Source: Phycisphaerales bacterium UBA6054 (GTDB taxonomy: Bacteria > Planctomycetota > Phycisphaerae > Phycisphaerales > UBA1924). From it: a stretch of DNA of 16,126 nt. Shown here piece after piece: positions 1-7,760 of the stretch. Both the position numbers and the translations under genes were made by a program. Each line of letters begins with the position of its first letter. The first letter of the stretch is position 1. The notes below the pieces were generated by a model. That model had not been told where the DNA came from. It saw nothing but the letters and a program-made list of their open reading frames with translations, and ran no database searches. Location: contig DIYM01000070.1 of the NCBI GenBank assembly GCA_002429045.1, positions 1 through 16,126 of the forward strand. Reading direction: 5' to 3'.

Positions 1-1
1 C

Positions 2-109
2 GCGTTGCGTCACCGCTTCGGCCACGACCAGCAGTGGGCCGACCTCGCCAAGTCCCCCCGCCTCCGCCGCTGGCTCCGCGACCCGAACGGGCGGGCCAGC
101 AAGGTCTGA
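2..109 (+). CDS. 3' end of an unidentified protein (partial)
   Basis: The frame beginning at base 2 is open and ends in TGA at 107-109, giving the last 35 residues of a protein that starts before the window. The tail is rich in Arg, Asp and Trp (for example QQWADLAKSPRLRRWLRD) and has no membrane segment or motif I recognise. G or C dominates third codon positions, as in the other genes here, which is why I prefer this frame. A hairpin follows four bases after the stop, consistent with a real gene end. No function can be assigned from so short a fragment. Confidence 0.5.
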   Translation, partial: ALRHRFGHDQQWADLAKSPRLRRWLRDPNGRASKV

Positions 110-112
110 TCG

Positions 113-135
113 TGGGCGGCTCGGGTGGCCGCCCA
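113..135 (+). terminator. Hairpin just after the partial gene, possible terminator
   Basis: TGGGCGGC (113-120) and GCCGCCCA (128-135) form a perfect 8-bp stem with a 7-nt loop, starting four bases after the stop at 107-109. No run of T follows, so it is not a classic intrinsic terminator. It could act as an RNA 3'-end stabiliser or a weak terminator. Confidence 0.4.
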
Positions 136-216
136 ACAGGCCAGCCCGACTCGGAACGATAAGCTCAACTCGCGGTCGCGAAAGCCAGAAAGCGGGCCCG
201 CCGCAGATGGGACCTC

Positions 217-519
217 GTGCTGGGCGAGGCCTTCTTCGCACTCGCTGCGTGGCCGCTTGGATTGATCGGCCTCGCGCTCTCCAGGTGGATCTTCGGATGG
301 TCCTTCCAGCGCGCCCTGTTCGCCGGAGCGGGACTCTGGCTGATCTCGAGGGTGATCGGCGAAGCCTTTGAGTACGGGGTGCATGCCGTCGAGCAACGGA
401 AGAAACCGAAACGTGGCGGCATCTGCTGGTTCTCGGAGACGATCCCGGGTCAGATCACGCTCCTGCTTCTTGTCTTCGGGATTCCTGCATCCTTCTTTTG
501 GCTGCTGAGCATGTTCTAG
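217..519 (+). CDS. Small hypothetical membrane protein, 100 aa
   Basis: No family recognised. The 100-residue product has a hydrophobic N-terminal stretch at about residues 4-26, a second at about 33-48, a short basic segment (EQRKKPKRGG, about 59-68) and a C-terminal hydrophobic helix at about 78-98 ending in SMF. This suggests a two- or three-helix inner-membrane protein with a basic loop. The start is GTG: the frame is open back to a TAA at 160, but no ATG, GTG or TTG lies between. The upstream stretch would encode a basic run (KARKRARRR), so a non-standard start further up cannot be excluded. Codon third positions are less GC-rich than in neighbouring genes. It converges on the oxidoreductase at 537, with a hairpin between them. 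Confidence 0.55.
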   Translation: MLGEAFFALAAWPLGLIGLALSRWIFGWSFQRALFAGAGLWLISRVIGEAFEYGVHAVEQRKKPKRGGICWFSETIPGQITLLLLVFGIPASFFWLLSMF

Positions 520-525
520 CCCGTG

Positions 526-544
526 CGGTCTGACGCTCAGACCG
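526..544. terminator. Bidirectional hairpin between convergent genes
   Basis: CGGTCTGA (526-533) and TCAGACCG (537-544) pair perfectly over 8 bp around a CGC loop. It lies between the stop of the small membrane gene (517-519) and the coding end of the oxidoreductase, whose stop codon (537-539, read on the minus strand) forms part of the stem. The symmetric position suits a shared terminator for both strands, although neither side carries a T run. Confidence 0.5.
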
Positions 545-1670
545 ACGTCCACTCCGAATCCCGTTTCGCGCTCTCCACGCACGCCTCGACGAACCGCATG
601 CCCGCCTCGCCGTCCCTCGCGCACGGCAACGGGCGCGCCAGCAGCGAATCCCCATCGCCCGACAGCACATCGCACACGCCCCGGTACAGGTTCCCGAACG
701 CCTCGATGAACCCCTCCGGGTGCCCGCCCGGCAGCCGGGTCGCGGCCGCCGTGTACTCACTCAACCCCTCACCCCCACGACACAGCACCGTCCGCGACCC
801 GTCCGAACGCGTCATCTCGAGTTGCTCGGGCCGTTCCTGCCGCCAACTCAGCCCGCCCGACTCGCCGTAGACCCGCAGCGACAGCCCGTTCGCCTCGCCC
901 ACGCACACCTGCGAGCAGGTCAGCGTCCCCTTCGCGCCCTCGCTCAATCGCATCAGCACCGACGCGTCGTCGTCGAGCACCCGACCGCCGACAAAGCTCG
1001 ACAGATCGGCCGCGACCGATCCGATCTCCAGCCCGGTCACGAACCGCACCAACTGCTCCGCGTGCGTGCCGATATCCCCCAGCGACCCGCCGACCCCCGC
1101 CCTGTCCGGGTCCGTGCGCCACGAGGCCTGCTTCTGCCCCGAAGACTCCAAGTCCGTCGCAAGCCAACCCTGGTGATACTCGGCGTACACCTTGCGGACC
1201 CGACCGATCTCGCCCCCCGCGACCCGCGCACGGGCCTCGCGCACCATCGGATAGCCCGAGTAGTTGTACGTCACCGCGCACAGCAACCCACGCTCTCGCG
1301 CAAGCCCTTCCAGCTCACGCGCCTCGGCGCTCGTGATCGTGAACGGCTTGTCGCACACGACATGCAGCCCGCCCCGAAGGCACGCCCTCGCGACCGGGAA
1401 GTGCATGTCGTTCGGCGTGACGATCACGACGAACACCGGACGATCGTCCCGGCCGGACTCGCCCGCGATCAGATCCGCATAGCTCCCGTAAGCCCGCTCA
1501 GGATCAACACCCAGCGCCCTCCCCGATTCCACCGACCGCTCGCCCGTCGAAGAGAAGGCCCCGGCGACCAGTCTGGCCCGCCCGTCGAGGTCGATCGCAT
1601 GCCGGTGCACGCCACCGATGAACGAGCCAACGCCCCCCCCGACCATCGCGTACGGGATCGGACCGCTCAT
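537..1670 (-). CDS. Gfo/Idh/MocA family oxidoreductase, cytoplasmic
   Basis: This is a predicted NAD(P)-dependent dehydrogenase or reductase of 377 aa acting on a sugar, inositol or derivative; the substrate is unknown. An N-terminal Rossmann fold opens with the glycine-rich turn GGGVGSFIG (residues 11-19). The conserved sugar-binding motif appears as CDKP (D107 K108 P109), a conservative Asp version of the usual EKP that keeps the lysine. The catalytic GD..GTH motif is intact, with D199 and H203. There is no signal peptide, so it should be cytoplasmic. The start ATG at 1668-1670 overlaps the TGA of the upstream isomerase as ATGA and is preceded by GAGGAG (bases 1679-1684) at 8-nt spacing. 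The open frame continues far upstream, but that part is a shadow of the isomerase. The pairing with an isomerase suggests a two-step conversion of a keto-sugar or cyclitol. Confidence 0.9.
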   Translation of the reverse strand: MSGPIPYAMVGGGVGSFIGGVHRHAIDLDGRARLVAGAFSSTGERSVESGRALGVDPERAYGSYADLIAGESGRDDRPVFVVIVTPNDMHFPVARACLRGGLHVVCDKPFTITSAEARELEGLARERGLLCAVTYNYSGYPMVREARARVAGGEIGRVRKVYAEYHQGWLATDLESSGQKQASWRTDPDRAGVGGSLGDIGTHAEQLVRFVTGLEIGSVAADLSSFVGGRVLDDDASVLMRLSEGAKGTLTCSQVCVGEANGLSLRVYGESGGLSWRQERPEQLEMTRSDGSRTVLCRGGEGLSEYTAAATRLPGGHPEGFIEAFGNLYRGVCDVLSGDGDSLLARPLPCARDGEAGMRFVEACVESAKRDSEWTSV

Positions 1671-2674
1671 GACCGGGACTCCTCGTCGAACGCCGAGTCG
1701 AACGCCCGACCGGCCTGCGGGAAGTCGAGCCCGCGGACGAACCCGACCGACTCGCGCGCCCCGTGCTTGCGATCCATCGCGCTGTCCTCCCACTCGACAC
1801 TCAGCGGGCCGCTGTAATCGATGTGGTTGAGGGCCCGGATGATCGCTTCGAAGTCCACGTCGCCACGCCCCGGTGACCGGAAGTCCCAGCCCCGCTGCGC
1901 GTCGCCGAACGTCAGGTGCCCGCCCAGGATCGAGTTGGTCCCGTCCTGCGTGACCGCCGCGTCCTTGACATGCACGTGGTAGATCCGATCGGGGAACGCC
2001 CGGATCAGACTCACGGGATCGATGCCCTGCCAGATCAGATGCGACGGATCGAAGTTGATCCCGAACGCGGGGTGGTAGTCCAACGCATCGAGCGTCCGTT
2101 CCATCGTCCCGAGGTCGTACGCGATCTCGGTGGGATGGACCTCGAGCGCGAAACCAACACCGTGCGATTCGAAAGCGTCCATAATCCCCGCCCATCGCCC
2201 GGCGAACGCCCGGTACCCGGCATCGATCTCTTCCTGCGAAGTGGGGGGGAAGAAATACAGCTTGTGCCACACCGGCGAGCCGGTGAACCCGTTGACCACC
2301 CTCAGCCCCATCGCGGACGCGGCCGCCGCTGTGTCCATCATCTCCCGCGCCGCCCGCTCGTTCACACCGTCGCTCGACCCGTCCCCCCAGATCCGATCCG
2401 GGAGGATGGACCGATGCCTGGCGTCGATCGGATCGCTGACCGCCTGCCCCACGAGGTGGTTCGAGATCGCCCAGCACCCCAGCCCGTGCCCGGCGAGCAG
2501 GTCCTGGCGTCCGCGGCAGTAGCCGTCCTCGGACAGCGCCCGGTCGACCTCGAAGTGATCGCCCCAGCACGCGAGTTCGAGCCCGTCGTATCCCCACCCC
2601 GCCGCCTTCTCGGCGAGCACGTCCAGCGGCATGTCGGCCCACTGGCCGGTGAACAACGTAAGCGGTCGGGGCAT
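1667..2674 (-). CDS. Sugar phosphate isomerase/epimerase (TIM barrel), cytoplasmic
   Basis: This 335-aa member of the xylose isomerase-like TIM-barrel superfamily probably isomerises or epimerises a keto-sugar or cyclitol using a divalent metal. The usual ligand positions are visible: E178 in LEVHPTE, D209 in NFDPSH, H235 in YHVHVKD and E294 in VEWED. Length is typical and there is no signal peptide. The start at 2674 (MPRPLTLFTG) was chosen because a GGAG motif sits 7 nt upstream (2682-2685) and homology-like sequence begins there; the longer frame to 2800 would add a non-conserved Arg-rich stretch. The gene overlaps the downstream oxidoreductase by four bases, so the two are likely translationally coupled. 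It diverges from the MFS transporter across 117 nt, so the two units may share control. Substrate not deducible. Confidence 0.9.
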   Translation of the reverse strand: MPRPLTLFTGQWADMPLDVLAEKAAGWGYDGLELACWGDHFEVDRALSEDGYCRGRQDLLAGHGLGCWAISNHLVGQAVSDPIDARHRSILPDRIWGDGSSDGVNERAAREMMDTAAAASAMGLRVVNGFTGSPVWHKLYFFPPTSQEEIDAGYRAFAGRWAGIMDAFESHGVGFALEVHPTEIAYDLGTMERTLDALDYHPAFGINFDPSHLIWQGIDPVSLIRAFPDRIYHVHVKDAAVTQDGTNSILGGHLTFGDAQRGWDFRSPGRGDVDFEAIIRALNHIDYSGPLSVEWEDSAMDRKHGARESVGFVRGLDFPQAGRAFDSAFDEESRS

Positions 2675-2791
2675 CTCTGGGCTCCGTTTGGGTTCTCGGG
2701 ACGGGCATGCTAACCGGTCGGCGCGACCGCGCGGATCTGGTATGCTGCCCGTCCGCCGATTCCGGCCACCTTTCACCGCCAAGGACCCACC
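2675..2791. promoter_or_regulatory. Divergent intergenic region with presumed promoters
   Basis: These 117 nt separate the minus-strand isomerase/oxidoreductase pair from the plus-strand transporter operon, so promoters for both should lie here. TATGCT at 2741-2746 resembles a -10 box for the plus strand, but no convincing -35 is visible at the right distance. AAGGA at 2781-2785 is a good ribosome binding site 6 nt before the transporter ATG. I see no clear operator palindrome. Confidence 0.4.
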
Positions 2792-4186
2792 ATGACCCAA
2801 CCAGCCGCCCAGCCATCGGGCGTCAAAGCGCTGTCGCTCATGATGTTCCTCCAGTACGCCGTCTGGGGCGTGTGGCTGCCGTACCTCGCCAGCTATCTCG
2901 GCGCAACCCCCATCCTCGACGAGGGCGGGGCCCGCATCGGCGGCGGACTCGGCTTCAGCGGGGCACAGATCGGTTGGATCCTGGGCCTGGCCGGTTCCGT
3001 CGGCGCGCTCTCAGCGCCGTTCCTCGCCGGCCAGATCGCAGACCGGTTCATGAACGCCGAGAGATACCTGGGCATCCTGCTGATCCTCGGGGGGGTCTTG
3101 AAGTTCGCCACCTACTACGCCCACGGGTACAACTCCTTCCTCGCCCTCTCGATCCTCTACTCGATCGCGTACATGCCAACGCTGGCACTGACCAACTCGA
3201 TCGCGTTCGCGCACCTGAAGGATCCGCAGAAGCAGTTCGGCCCGGTCCGCACCTGGGGCACCATCGGATGGATCGTCGCTTCGAACGCGTTCCCGTTGAT
3301 CTGGCTGCAGACCAACCTCCACCCGACCGCGCTGCCGCCATTCCTCTCGGGCGACCCCAAGCCCGATCAGGCGGGCCTGATCGCCGAAGCGCTCCGCGTG
3401 TCCGGAGTGCTCGCGATGCTCTACGGCGTCTGGGCGATGGTCATGCTCCCGAAAACCCCCCCCAGCCGCAGCACCGAGCACCCGCTCGCGTTCCTCGAAG
3501 CCTTCTCCCTGCTGTCCAAGCCCGGGCTGCTGGTCGTCACGCTGGTGGCGCTCCCGATCTCGATGATCCACCAGGTGTATTTCATCCGCACCGCGCCGTT
3601 CCTCGAGTCGGTCGGGTTCGATACCGCGCATGTCGGGCCGATCATGTCGATCGGGCAGATCTCCGAGATCGTCATGCTGGCCGCCCTCGGCTTGTTCCTC
3701 CGCAAGCTCGGCTTCAAGCTCGTCCTCACGCTGGGCTGCCTCGCGTACTTCGCCCGCTTCGCGCTCTTCGCGATCACGACCGAACCGACGCAGCAACTCG
3801 CGCTGCTCAGCAACGCGCTGCACGGGCTCTGCTACGGCTTCTTCTTCGCAGGCGCGTACATCTACGTGGAGCGCGTCGCGCCCAAAGACGCCCGCCATTC
3901 GGCGCAGACCGTGTTCGGCATCATCATCCTGGGAGTCGGGCCCGTGCTCGCGGGCTTCTACAACCAGTGGCTCAGCAGCATCGGGCGCGAATCCGCGGGC
4001 ACCGTCGAGAACTGGGCGGGCATCTGGTGGGCACAGGCGGTCGTCGGTGCGGTGTGCGCCGCCGCCGTGCTCATCGCGTTCCGATCAGGCCTGCCCTCCG
4101 ACGACCCGGGCGACGCCGAGACGCCCGAATCAACGCCGACATCGCCCGATTCTGCTACCAAACAAACACCCCGCACGGTACATTGA
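2792..4186 (+). CDS. MFS transporter, nucleoside:H+ symporter (NHS)-like
   Basis: This 464-aa inner-membrane carrier has about 12 hydrophobic segments, starting with residues 12-35. GQIADRF (80-86) matches the MFS loop motif between helices 2 and 3. FGPVRTWGTIGW (149-160) resembles the conserved helix-5 region of the NHS/NupG and sugar-symporter branch. In planctomycetes, members of this branch often sit beside Gfo/Idh/MocA genes and probably carry sugars or cyclitols rather than nucleosides; that is inference. The start ATG has AAGGA six bases upstream. The C-terminal tail (residues about 440-464) is Pro/Ser/Thr-rich and hydrophilic. The gene heads a same-strand run, with only 30 nt before the Tat oxidoreductase, so it probably imports the product of that exported enzyme. 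Confidence 0.9.
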   Translation: MTQPAAQPSGVKALSLMMFLQYAVWGVWLPYLASYLGATPILDEGGARIGGGLGFSGAQIGWILGLAGSVGALSAPFLAGQIADRFMNAERYLGILLILGGVLKFATYYAHGYNSFLALSILYSIAYMPTLALTNSIAFAHLKDPQKQFGPVRTWGTIGWIVASNAFPLIWLQTNLHPTALPPFLSGDPKPDQAGLIAEALRVSGVLAMLYGVWAMVMLPKTPPSRSTEHPLAFLEAFSLLSKPGLLVVTLVALPISMIHQVYFIRTAPFLESVGFDTAHVGPIMSIGQISEIVMLAALGLFLRKLGFKLVLTLGCLAYFARFALFAITTEPTQQLALLSNALHGLCYGFFFAGAYIYVERVAPKDARHSAQTVFGIIILGVGPVLAGFYNQWLSSIGRESAGTVENWAGIWWAQAVVGAVCAAAVLIAFRSGLPSDDPGDAETPESTPTSPDSATKQTPRTVH

Positions 4187-4216
4187 GCCTCCGCCCCGAA
4201 CCCACGGAAACACGAC

Positions 4217-5560
4217 ATGAACGATCAGCACCCCGACCGCAAGCCGCGCAACACCCCGACCCGCCGACAGTTCCTCGGCGCGACCGCCATCGCCGGCGCC
4301 GCCGCAGTCATCGGAGCCGCGGGCTCTTCCGCGAACGCCCGCACCAGCAGGCTCGTCCCCGGCGTCAAAGCCGGGCGGGTCAACCGCCCGGGCGCCAACG
4401 ACACGCTCCGCATCGCCATCATCGGAACCGGCGGCATGGGCACCGGGCACGCCTACGCCCTCTCCAGCTTCGCGGAGCGAGGACAGGCCGATGTCCGGGT
4501 CGTCGCCATCGCCGACCCGTGCGACGAACGCCGGGCCTCATGCCATCAGGGCCTCGCCGAGCGCCAGCCCGGTACCGATGTCATGCACACCCGCGACTAC
4601 CGGGAGATCCTCGCCCGCGACGACATCCACGGCGTCCTGGTCGGCTCCCCCGAACACTGGCACGCCCAGCACGTCATCGACGCGCTCCACGCCGGCAAGG
4701 ACGTCTACTGCGAGAAGCCCATGACACTCCGCCTCGACGAGGCGATGCGAGTCCGCCGCGCCGTCCTCGACCACCCCGAGCAGATCTTCCAGGTCGGCAC
4801 CCAGATGATCATGCTGCCCAAGTACCAGAAAGCACGCCAGGCGATCAAAGACGGCAGCATCGGCACCCCCATCTGGTCCCAAACCTCATACTGCCGCAAC
4901 TCCCCCGACGGCGAGTGGAACTACTACGGGCTCAACCCCGACTGGAAGCCCGGCGAGAACCTCGACTGGAACGCCTGGCTCGGCCACCTCGGGCCCCGCG
5001 AATGGGACCCAAAGGTCTTCGCCCGCTGGCGCCGCTACCGCGACTTCTCCACCGGAATCATCGGTGACCTGCTCGTCCATGTCATGACCCCGATGATCTT
5101 CGCCCTCGACGCCGGCTGGCCCACCAAGGTCAAGGCCACCGCCGCGCACATGATCGACAAGGACATGGAGAACCACGATCAGATCAACATGAACGTCGTG
5201 TTCGAGAACGGCCACACCATGGTCGTCGCCGGATCCACCAACAACGAGGTCGGCCTCGAGACCATGATCCGCGGCAACATGGCCAACATGTACCTCAACG
5301 GCCGACACGTCAACATCCGCCCCGAGCGCGCCTATGTCGACGACATCGATCGCCAGGAGATCACCTGCCCAGACATCGGAAACGATCAGGACCAACTCCG
5401 CCTCAACTGGCTCGAATGCATCCGCTCGCGGCAGCCCGCGGCCAGCAACATCGATCTCGCATCCAAGGTCATGGTCGCCGTCGATCTCGCCACCCGCTCC
5501 GCCTGGGACGGGCACGGCTACAGGTTCGACCCCGACACACTCAAGGCATCCAGAGCCTGA
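4217..5560 (+). CDS. Tat-exported Gfo/Idh/MocA family oxidoreductase
   Basis: This 447-aa oxidoreductase has a twin-arginine signal: TRRQFLG at about residues 15-21, then an Ala/Gly-rich hydrophobic stretch to about 41. It would fold in the cytoplasm with its nucleotide cofactor bound and be exported to the periplasm. The Rossmann turn is IGTGGMG (69-75), the sugar-binding motif is a standard EKP (166-168), and the catalytic Asp/His pair appears as GDLLVH (D284, H288). All key residues for a working enzyme are present, unlike the paralogue at 6486. Likely role: oxidation or reduction of a sugar or cyclitol in the periplasm; the substrate is unknown. The start ATG has GGAAA six bases upstream (4206-4210). 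It lies 30 nt after the transporter and 15 nt before the flavin transferase gene, so all three are probably one transcript. Confidence 0.92.
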   Translation: MNDQHPDRKPRNTPTRRQFLGATAIAGAAAVIGAAGSSANARTSRLVPGVKAGRVNRPGANDTLRIAIIGTGGMGTGHAYALSSFAERGQADVRVVAIADPCDERRASCHQGLAERQPGTDVMHTRDYREILARDDIHGVLVGSPEHWHAQHVIDALHAGKDVYCEKPMTLRLDEAMRVRRAVLDHPEQIFQVGTQMIMLPKYQKARQAIKDGSIGTPIWSQTSYCRNSPDGEWNYYGLNPDWKPGENLDWNAWLGHLGPREWDPKVFARWRRYRDFSTGIIGDLLVHVMTPMIFALDAGWPTKVKATAAHMIDKDMENHDQINMNVVFENGHTMVVAGSTNNEVGLETMIRGNMANMYLNGRHVNIRPERAYVDDIDRQEITCPDIGNDQDQLRLNWLECIRSRQPAASNIDLASKVMVAVDLATRSAWDGHGYRFDPDTLKASRA

Positions 5561-5575
5561 TCGGCGACACCCCCC

Positions 5576-6493
5576 GTGCACCCGGCTCCCGCGATCTTCC
5601 GCTGCTTCCACGCCATGGGCACCCGCTTCGAGTGCGTGCTCGGAGACTTCGCGTCAACGATCCCGGAGCCGGAGATCTCGGCCATCGCCGAAGCCATCGA
5701 GCAGATCGTCCGCGACGAGCACGCCCGCCTGTCTGTGTTCGAGCCCGCTTCGATCATCAGCGAGATCAACCGCGCCGCGCCATCACGGGCCGTCCGCCTC
5801 GATGATGCGCTCTTCGCCCTGCTCGACCGCTGCCAGCGCTACGCCGCACAGACCGCCCACGCGTTCGACCCCGCCGCCGGGTCGCTCATGGAGGCCTTCG
5901 GCTTCCGCCCGCACGCGGGCGGTCCGCCCGCCCCGATCGCGCCGGGAGCGTTCCTGCTCGATCATCAACAGCGGACGGTCCGCTTCAGCCGTCCCGATGC
6001 GCTCATCGATCTCGGCGGGATCGCCAAGGGGTACGCGCTCGATCTGATCCGGTCAGAACTGCTCGAGCACGGCGCGACCAGCGCCATCATCCACGGCGGG
6101 ACATCGTCGATCACCGCGATCGGCCACGCACCCGACGGCGCTCCGTGGCGCGTCAGCCTCCTCTCCGGCGACCCGCACGCCCCGGTGATCGACCTCATCG
6201 ACCGTTCACTCGCGTGCTCCTCGCCCTCGGGGCGTACAGCGGACGGCGTCGGGCACATCATGGACACACGCACCGCCCGCCCGGCTTCGGGGGCCGACGC
6301 AGCCTGTGTCATCGGGCCCTCCGCCGAGGTCTGCGAGGCGTGGTCCACCGCCCTCGTCGTGGACCCCTCGCTCGAGGACCGGCTCCCGCATTCCTACGAG
6401 TCTTACATGCTCCGCGCCGAACAGTGGCATCGCACGCCCGAGACGCCGAGCCGCAGCACCGACACCCGACACGAGGCCCCGACCCATGCCTGA
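5576..6493 (+). CDS. apbE: FAD:protein FMN transferase (ApbE family)
   Basis: ApbE enzymes attach FMN from FAD covalently to a Thr or Ser of a target protein, using Mg2+. The 305-aa product shows the family landmarks in order: AMGTRFE (13-19), LSVFEPASIISEIN (52-65), DLGGIAKGYALD (145-156), HGGTSS (173-178) and HIMDTRTARP (227-236). The last is a variant of the usual HIxDPRTGxP, but the His, Asp and second Thr remain. No signal peptide or lipobox is visible, so it should act in the cytoplasm, unlike the many ApbE proteins that are exported lipoproteins. The GTG start, 15 nt after the preceding gene, is preferred to the ATG at 5615, which would cut into the AMGT motif. The last eight bases overlap the next gene. 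No FMN-binding-domain or Rnf/Nqr partner is visible in the window, so the target is unknown. Confidence 0.9.
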   Translation: MHPAPAIFRCFHAMGTRFECVLGDFASTIPEPEISAIAEAIEQIVRDEHARLSVFEPASIISEINRAAPSRAVRLDDALFALLDRCQRYAAQTAHAFDPAAGSLMEAFGFRPHAGGPPAPIAPGAFLLDHQQRTVRFSRPDALIDLGGIAKGYALDLIRSELLEHGATSAIIHGGTSSITAIGHAPDGAPWRVSLLSGDPHAPVIDLIDRSLACSSPSGRTADGVGHIMDTRTARPASGADAACVIGPSAEVCEAWSTALVVDPSLEDRLPHSYESYMLRAEQWHRTPETPSRSTDTRHEAPTHA

Positions 6494-7739
6494 TCAGACC
6501 GACAGCCCCCAACCGACCGAGCTCGACCGTCGTGCGTTCCTCGCCCAGGCCGCCGGCTCCGCAGCCGCGTTCGCCATCGTCCCGCACCTCTCCGCGTCCC
6601 ATGTCTGGTCGCAAACAGAGGCGCTCCGCCTGGGGGTGGTCGGAGCGGGCAGGCAGGGCCGCGCAGCGCTCGGCGAGCTCGGGCGCCTCGAGAACGTCTC
6701 CGTCGCCGCCGTCTGCGATACCGATCCGCGCCGCCTCTCGTCCGGGCTCCGCCGGTCATCCGGCGCAACGGGGTTCGCGACGGTCGATGAGATGCTCAAG
6801 TCCGGTTCGGTCGACGCTGTCGTGATCGCCACGCCGACCCACACGCACAAGAACGTCGCCCAGCAAGCCATGGCCGCCGGCAAGCACGTCTACTGCGAGT
6901 GCCCCGTGGCCCACACCCGCGAGGACTGCTCGGCGGTCGCACAGGCGGCCCGCGCCTCAGGTCTCGTCGCCGCCGCCGGGTTCCAGGGACGCTCCAACCC
7001 CGTGTACCAGCTCGCCCGCGGCTTCTTCAAGTCCGATTCGGTCCGCGACCCCGTCGCGTACCGCGCCCAGAACCGCGAGAAGACCTCCTGGATCTCTCCG
7101 GCCCGCGACGCCGACCGCTACAAGAAACTCAACTGGAAACTCGACCCGCAACTCAGCACCGGGCTCGCCGGGGAACTCGGCGCCCAGCAGTTCGACGTCT
7201 TCCACTGGTACACCGGAAGATACCCGGTCCGCGTCTCGGGGTTCGGCTCCGTCCGGGCGTGGAAGGACGACCGAGCCGTCGCAGACACCATCGCGCTGAA
7301 TCTCGGCTTCGATGACGGCACCACCCTCCAGTACGGCGCCACCCTCGGCAACTCCTACGAAGGCACCGCCGAGTACTTCTACGGCACCAACGCCGCGATC
7401 AAGCTCGCCTGGTCGCACGGCTGGATGTTCAAAGAGTCCGACGCGCCGACCCAGGGCTGGGAGGTGTACGCCAACCGACAGCAGTTCCACAACGACGAAG
7501 GAATCACGCTCATCGCCGGCGCCACCCAACTCGCCGAACAGGGCAAGCTCAAGGACGGCGTCGGGCTCCCGTACTCGTCGCTCTACTACGCGCTGGCGGA
7601 CTGGATCAGCGCCATCGACTCGGGCGGCACGCCCGCCTGCACCATCGACGAGGCCGCCCGCGCCACCGCCGTGGGCATCGCCGCCAATCAGGCCGTCGTC
7701 ACGGGCGAGACGGTCGGCATCGATCTCAGCACGCTCTAA
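6486..7739 (+). CDS. Tat-signal Gfo/Idh/MocA protein with altered active site
   Basis: This 417-aa protein has the Gfo/Idh/MocA fold but an unusual active site. A Tat signal (DRRAFLA, 14-20, then a hydrophobic stretch to about 35) predicts export. The Rossmann turn is intact (GAGRQG, 53-58). The usual EKP is ECP (E138 C139 P140), so the conserved lysine is cysteine. In the usual GD..GTH position it reads GELGAQQ, placing Glu230 for Asp and Gln234 for the catalytic His. It may be a non-catalytic binding or scaffold protein, or use different chemistry. The rest is well preserved and the frame is open, so it is not an obvious pseudogene. The start ATG has GAGG nine bases upstream; the longer open frame upstream lies inside apbE and is rejected. 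It overlaps apbE by 8 nt and precedes the cytochrome-like gene by 21 nt. Confidence 0.88.
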   Translation: MPDQTDSPQPTELDRRAFLAQAAGSAAAFAIVPHLSASHVWSQTEALRLGVVGAGRQGRAALGELGRLENVSVAAVCDTDPRRLSSGLRRSSGATGFATVDEMLKSGSVDAVVIATPTHTHKNVAQQAMAAGKHVYCECPVAHTREDCSAVAQAARASGLVAAAGFQGRSNPVYQLARGFFKSDSVRDPVAYRAQNREKTSWISPARDADRYKKLNWKLDPQLSTGLAGELGAQQFDVFHWYTGRYPVRVSGFGSVRAWKDDRAVADTIALNLGFDDGTTLQYGATLGNSYEGTAEYFYGTNAAIKLAWSHGWMFKESDAPTQGWEVYANRQQFHNDEGITLIAGATQLAEQGKLKDGVGLPYSSLYYALADWISAIDSGGTPACTIDEAARATAVGIAANQAVVTGETVGIDLSTL

Positions 7740-7760
7740 CCCTCAGCAAGGCACGCCCGC

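Noticed and set aside
720..1817. A 365-codon plus-strand open frame opposite the first oxidoreductase.
   Set aside because: Arg/Pro/His-rich shadow with no motif; the minus-strand product has the DKP and GD..GTH motifs.
1671..2816. Upstream extension of the oxidoreductase frame, which would give a 759-residue fusion protein.
   Set aside because: The extra part is Arg/Gly-rich and overlaps the isomerase in another frame. The isomerase has clear metal-ligand motifs, and the oxidoreductase has its own GAGGAG site and start at 1670.
4151..4184. An AT-richer patch with TACATT near the end of the transporter gene, considered as a promoter for the Tat oxidoreductase.
   Set aside because: No -35-like hexamer sits at a suitable distance, and the 30-nt gap favours co-transcription.
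2707..5067. A 786-codon plus-strand open frame.
   Set aside because: It is an Arg/Pro-rich shadow of the transporter and the Tat oxidoreductase, both of which have clear family motifs in other frames.
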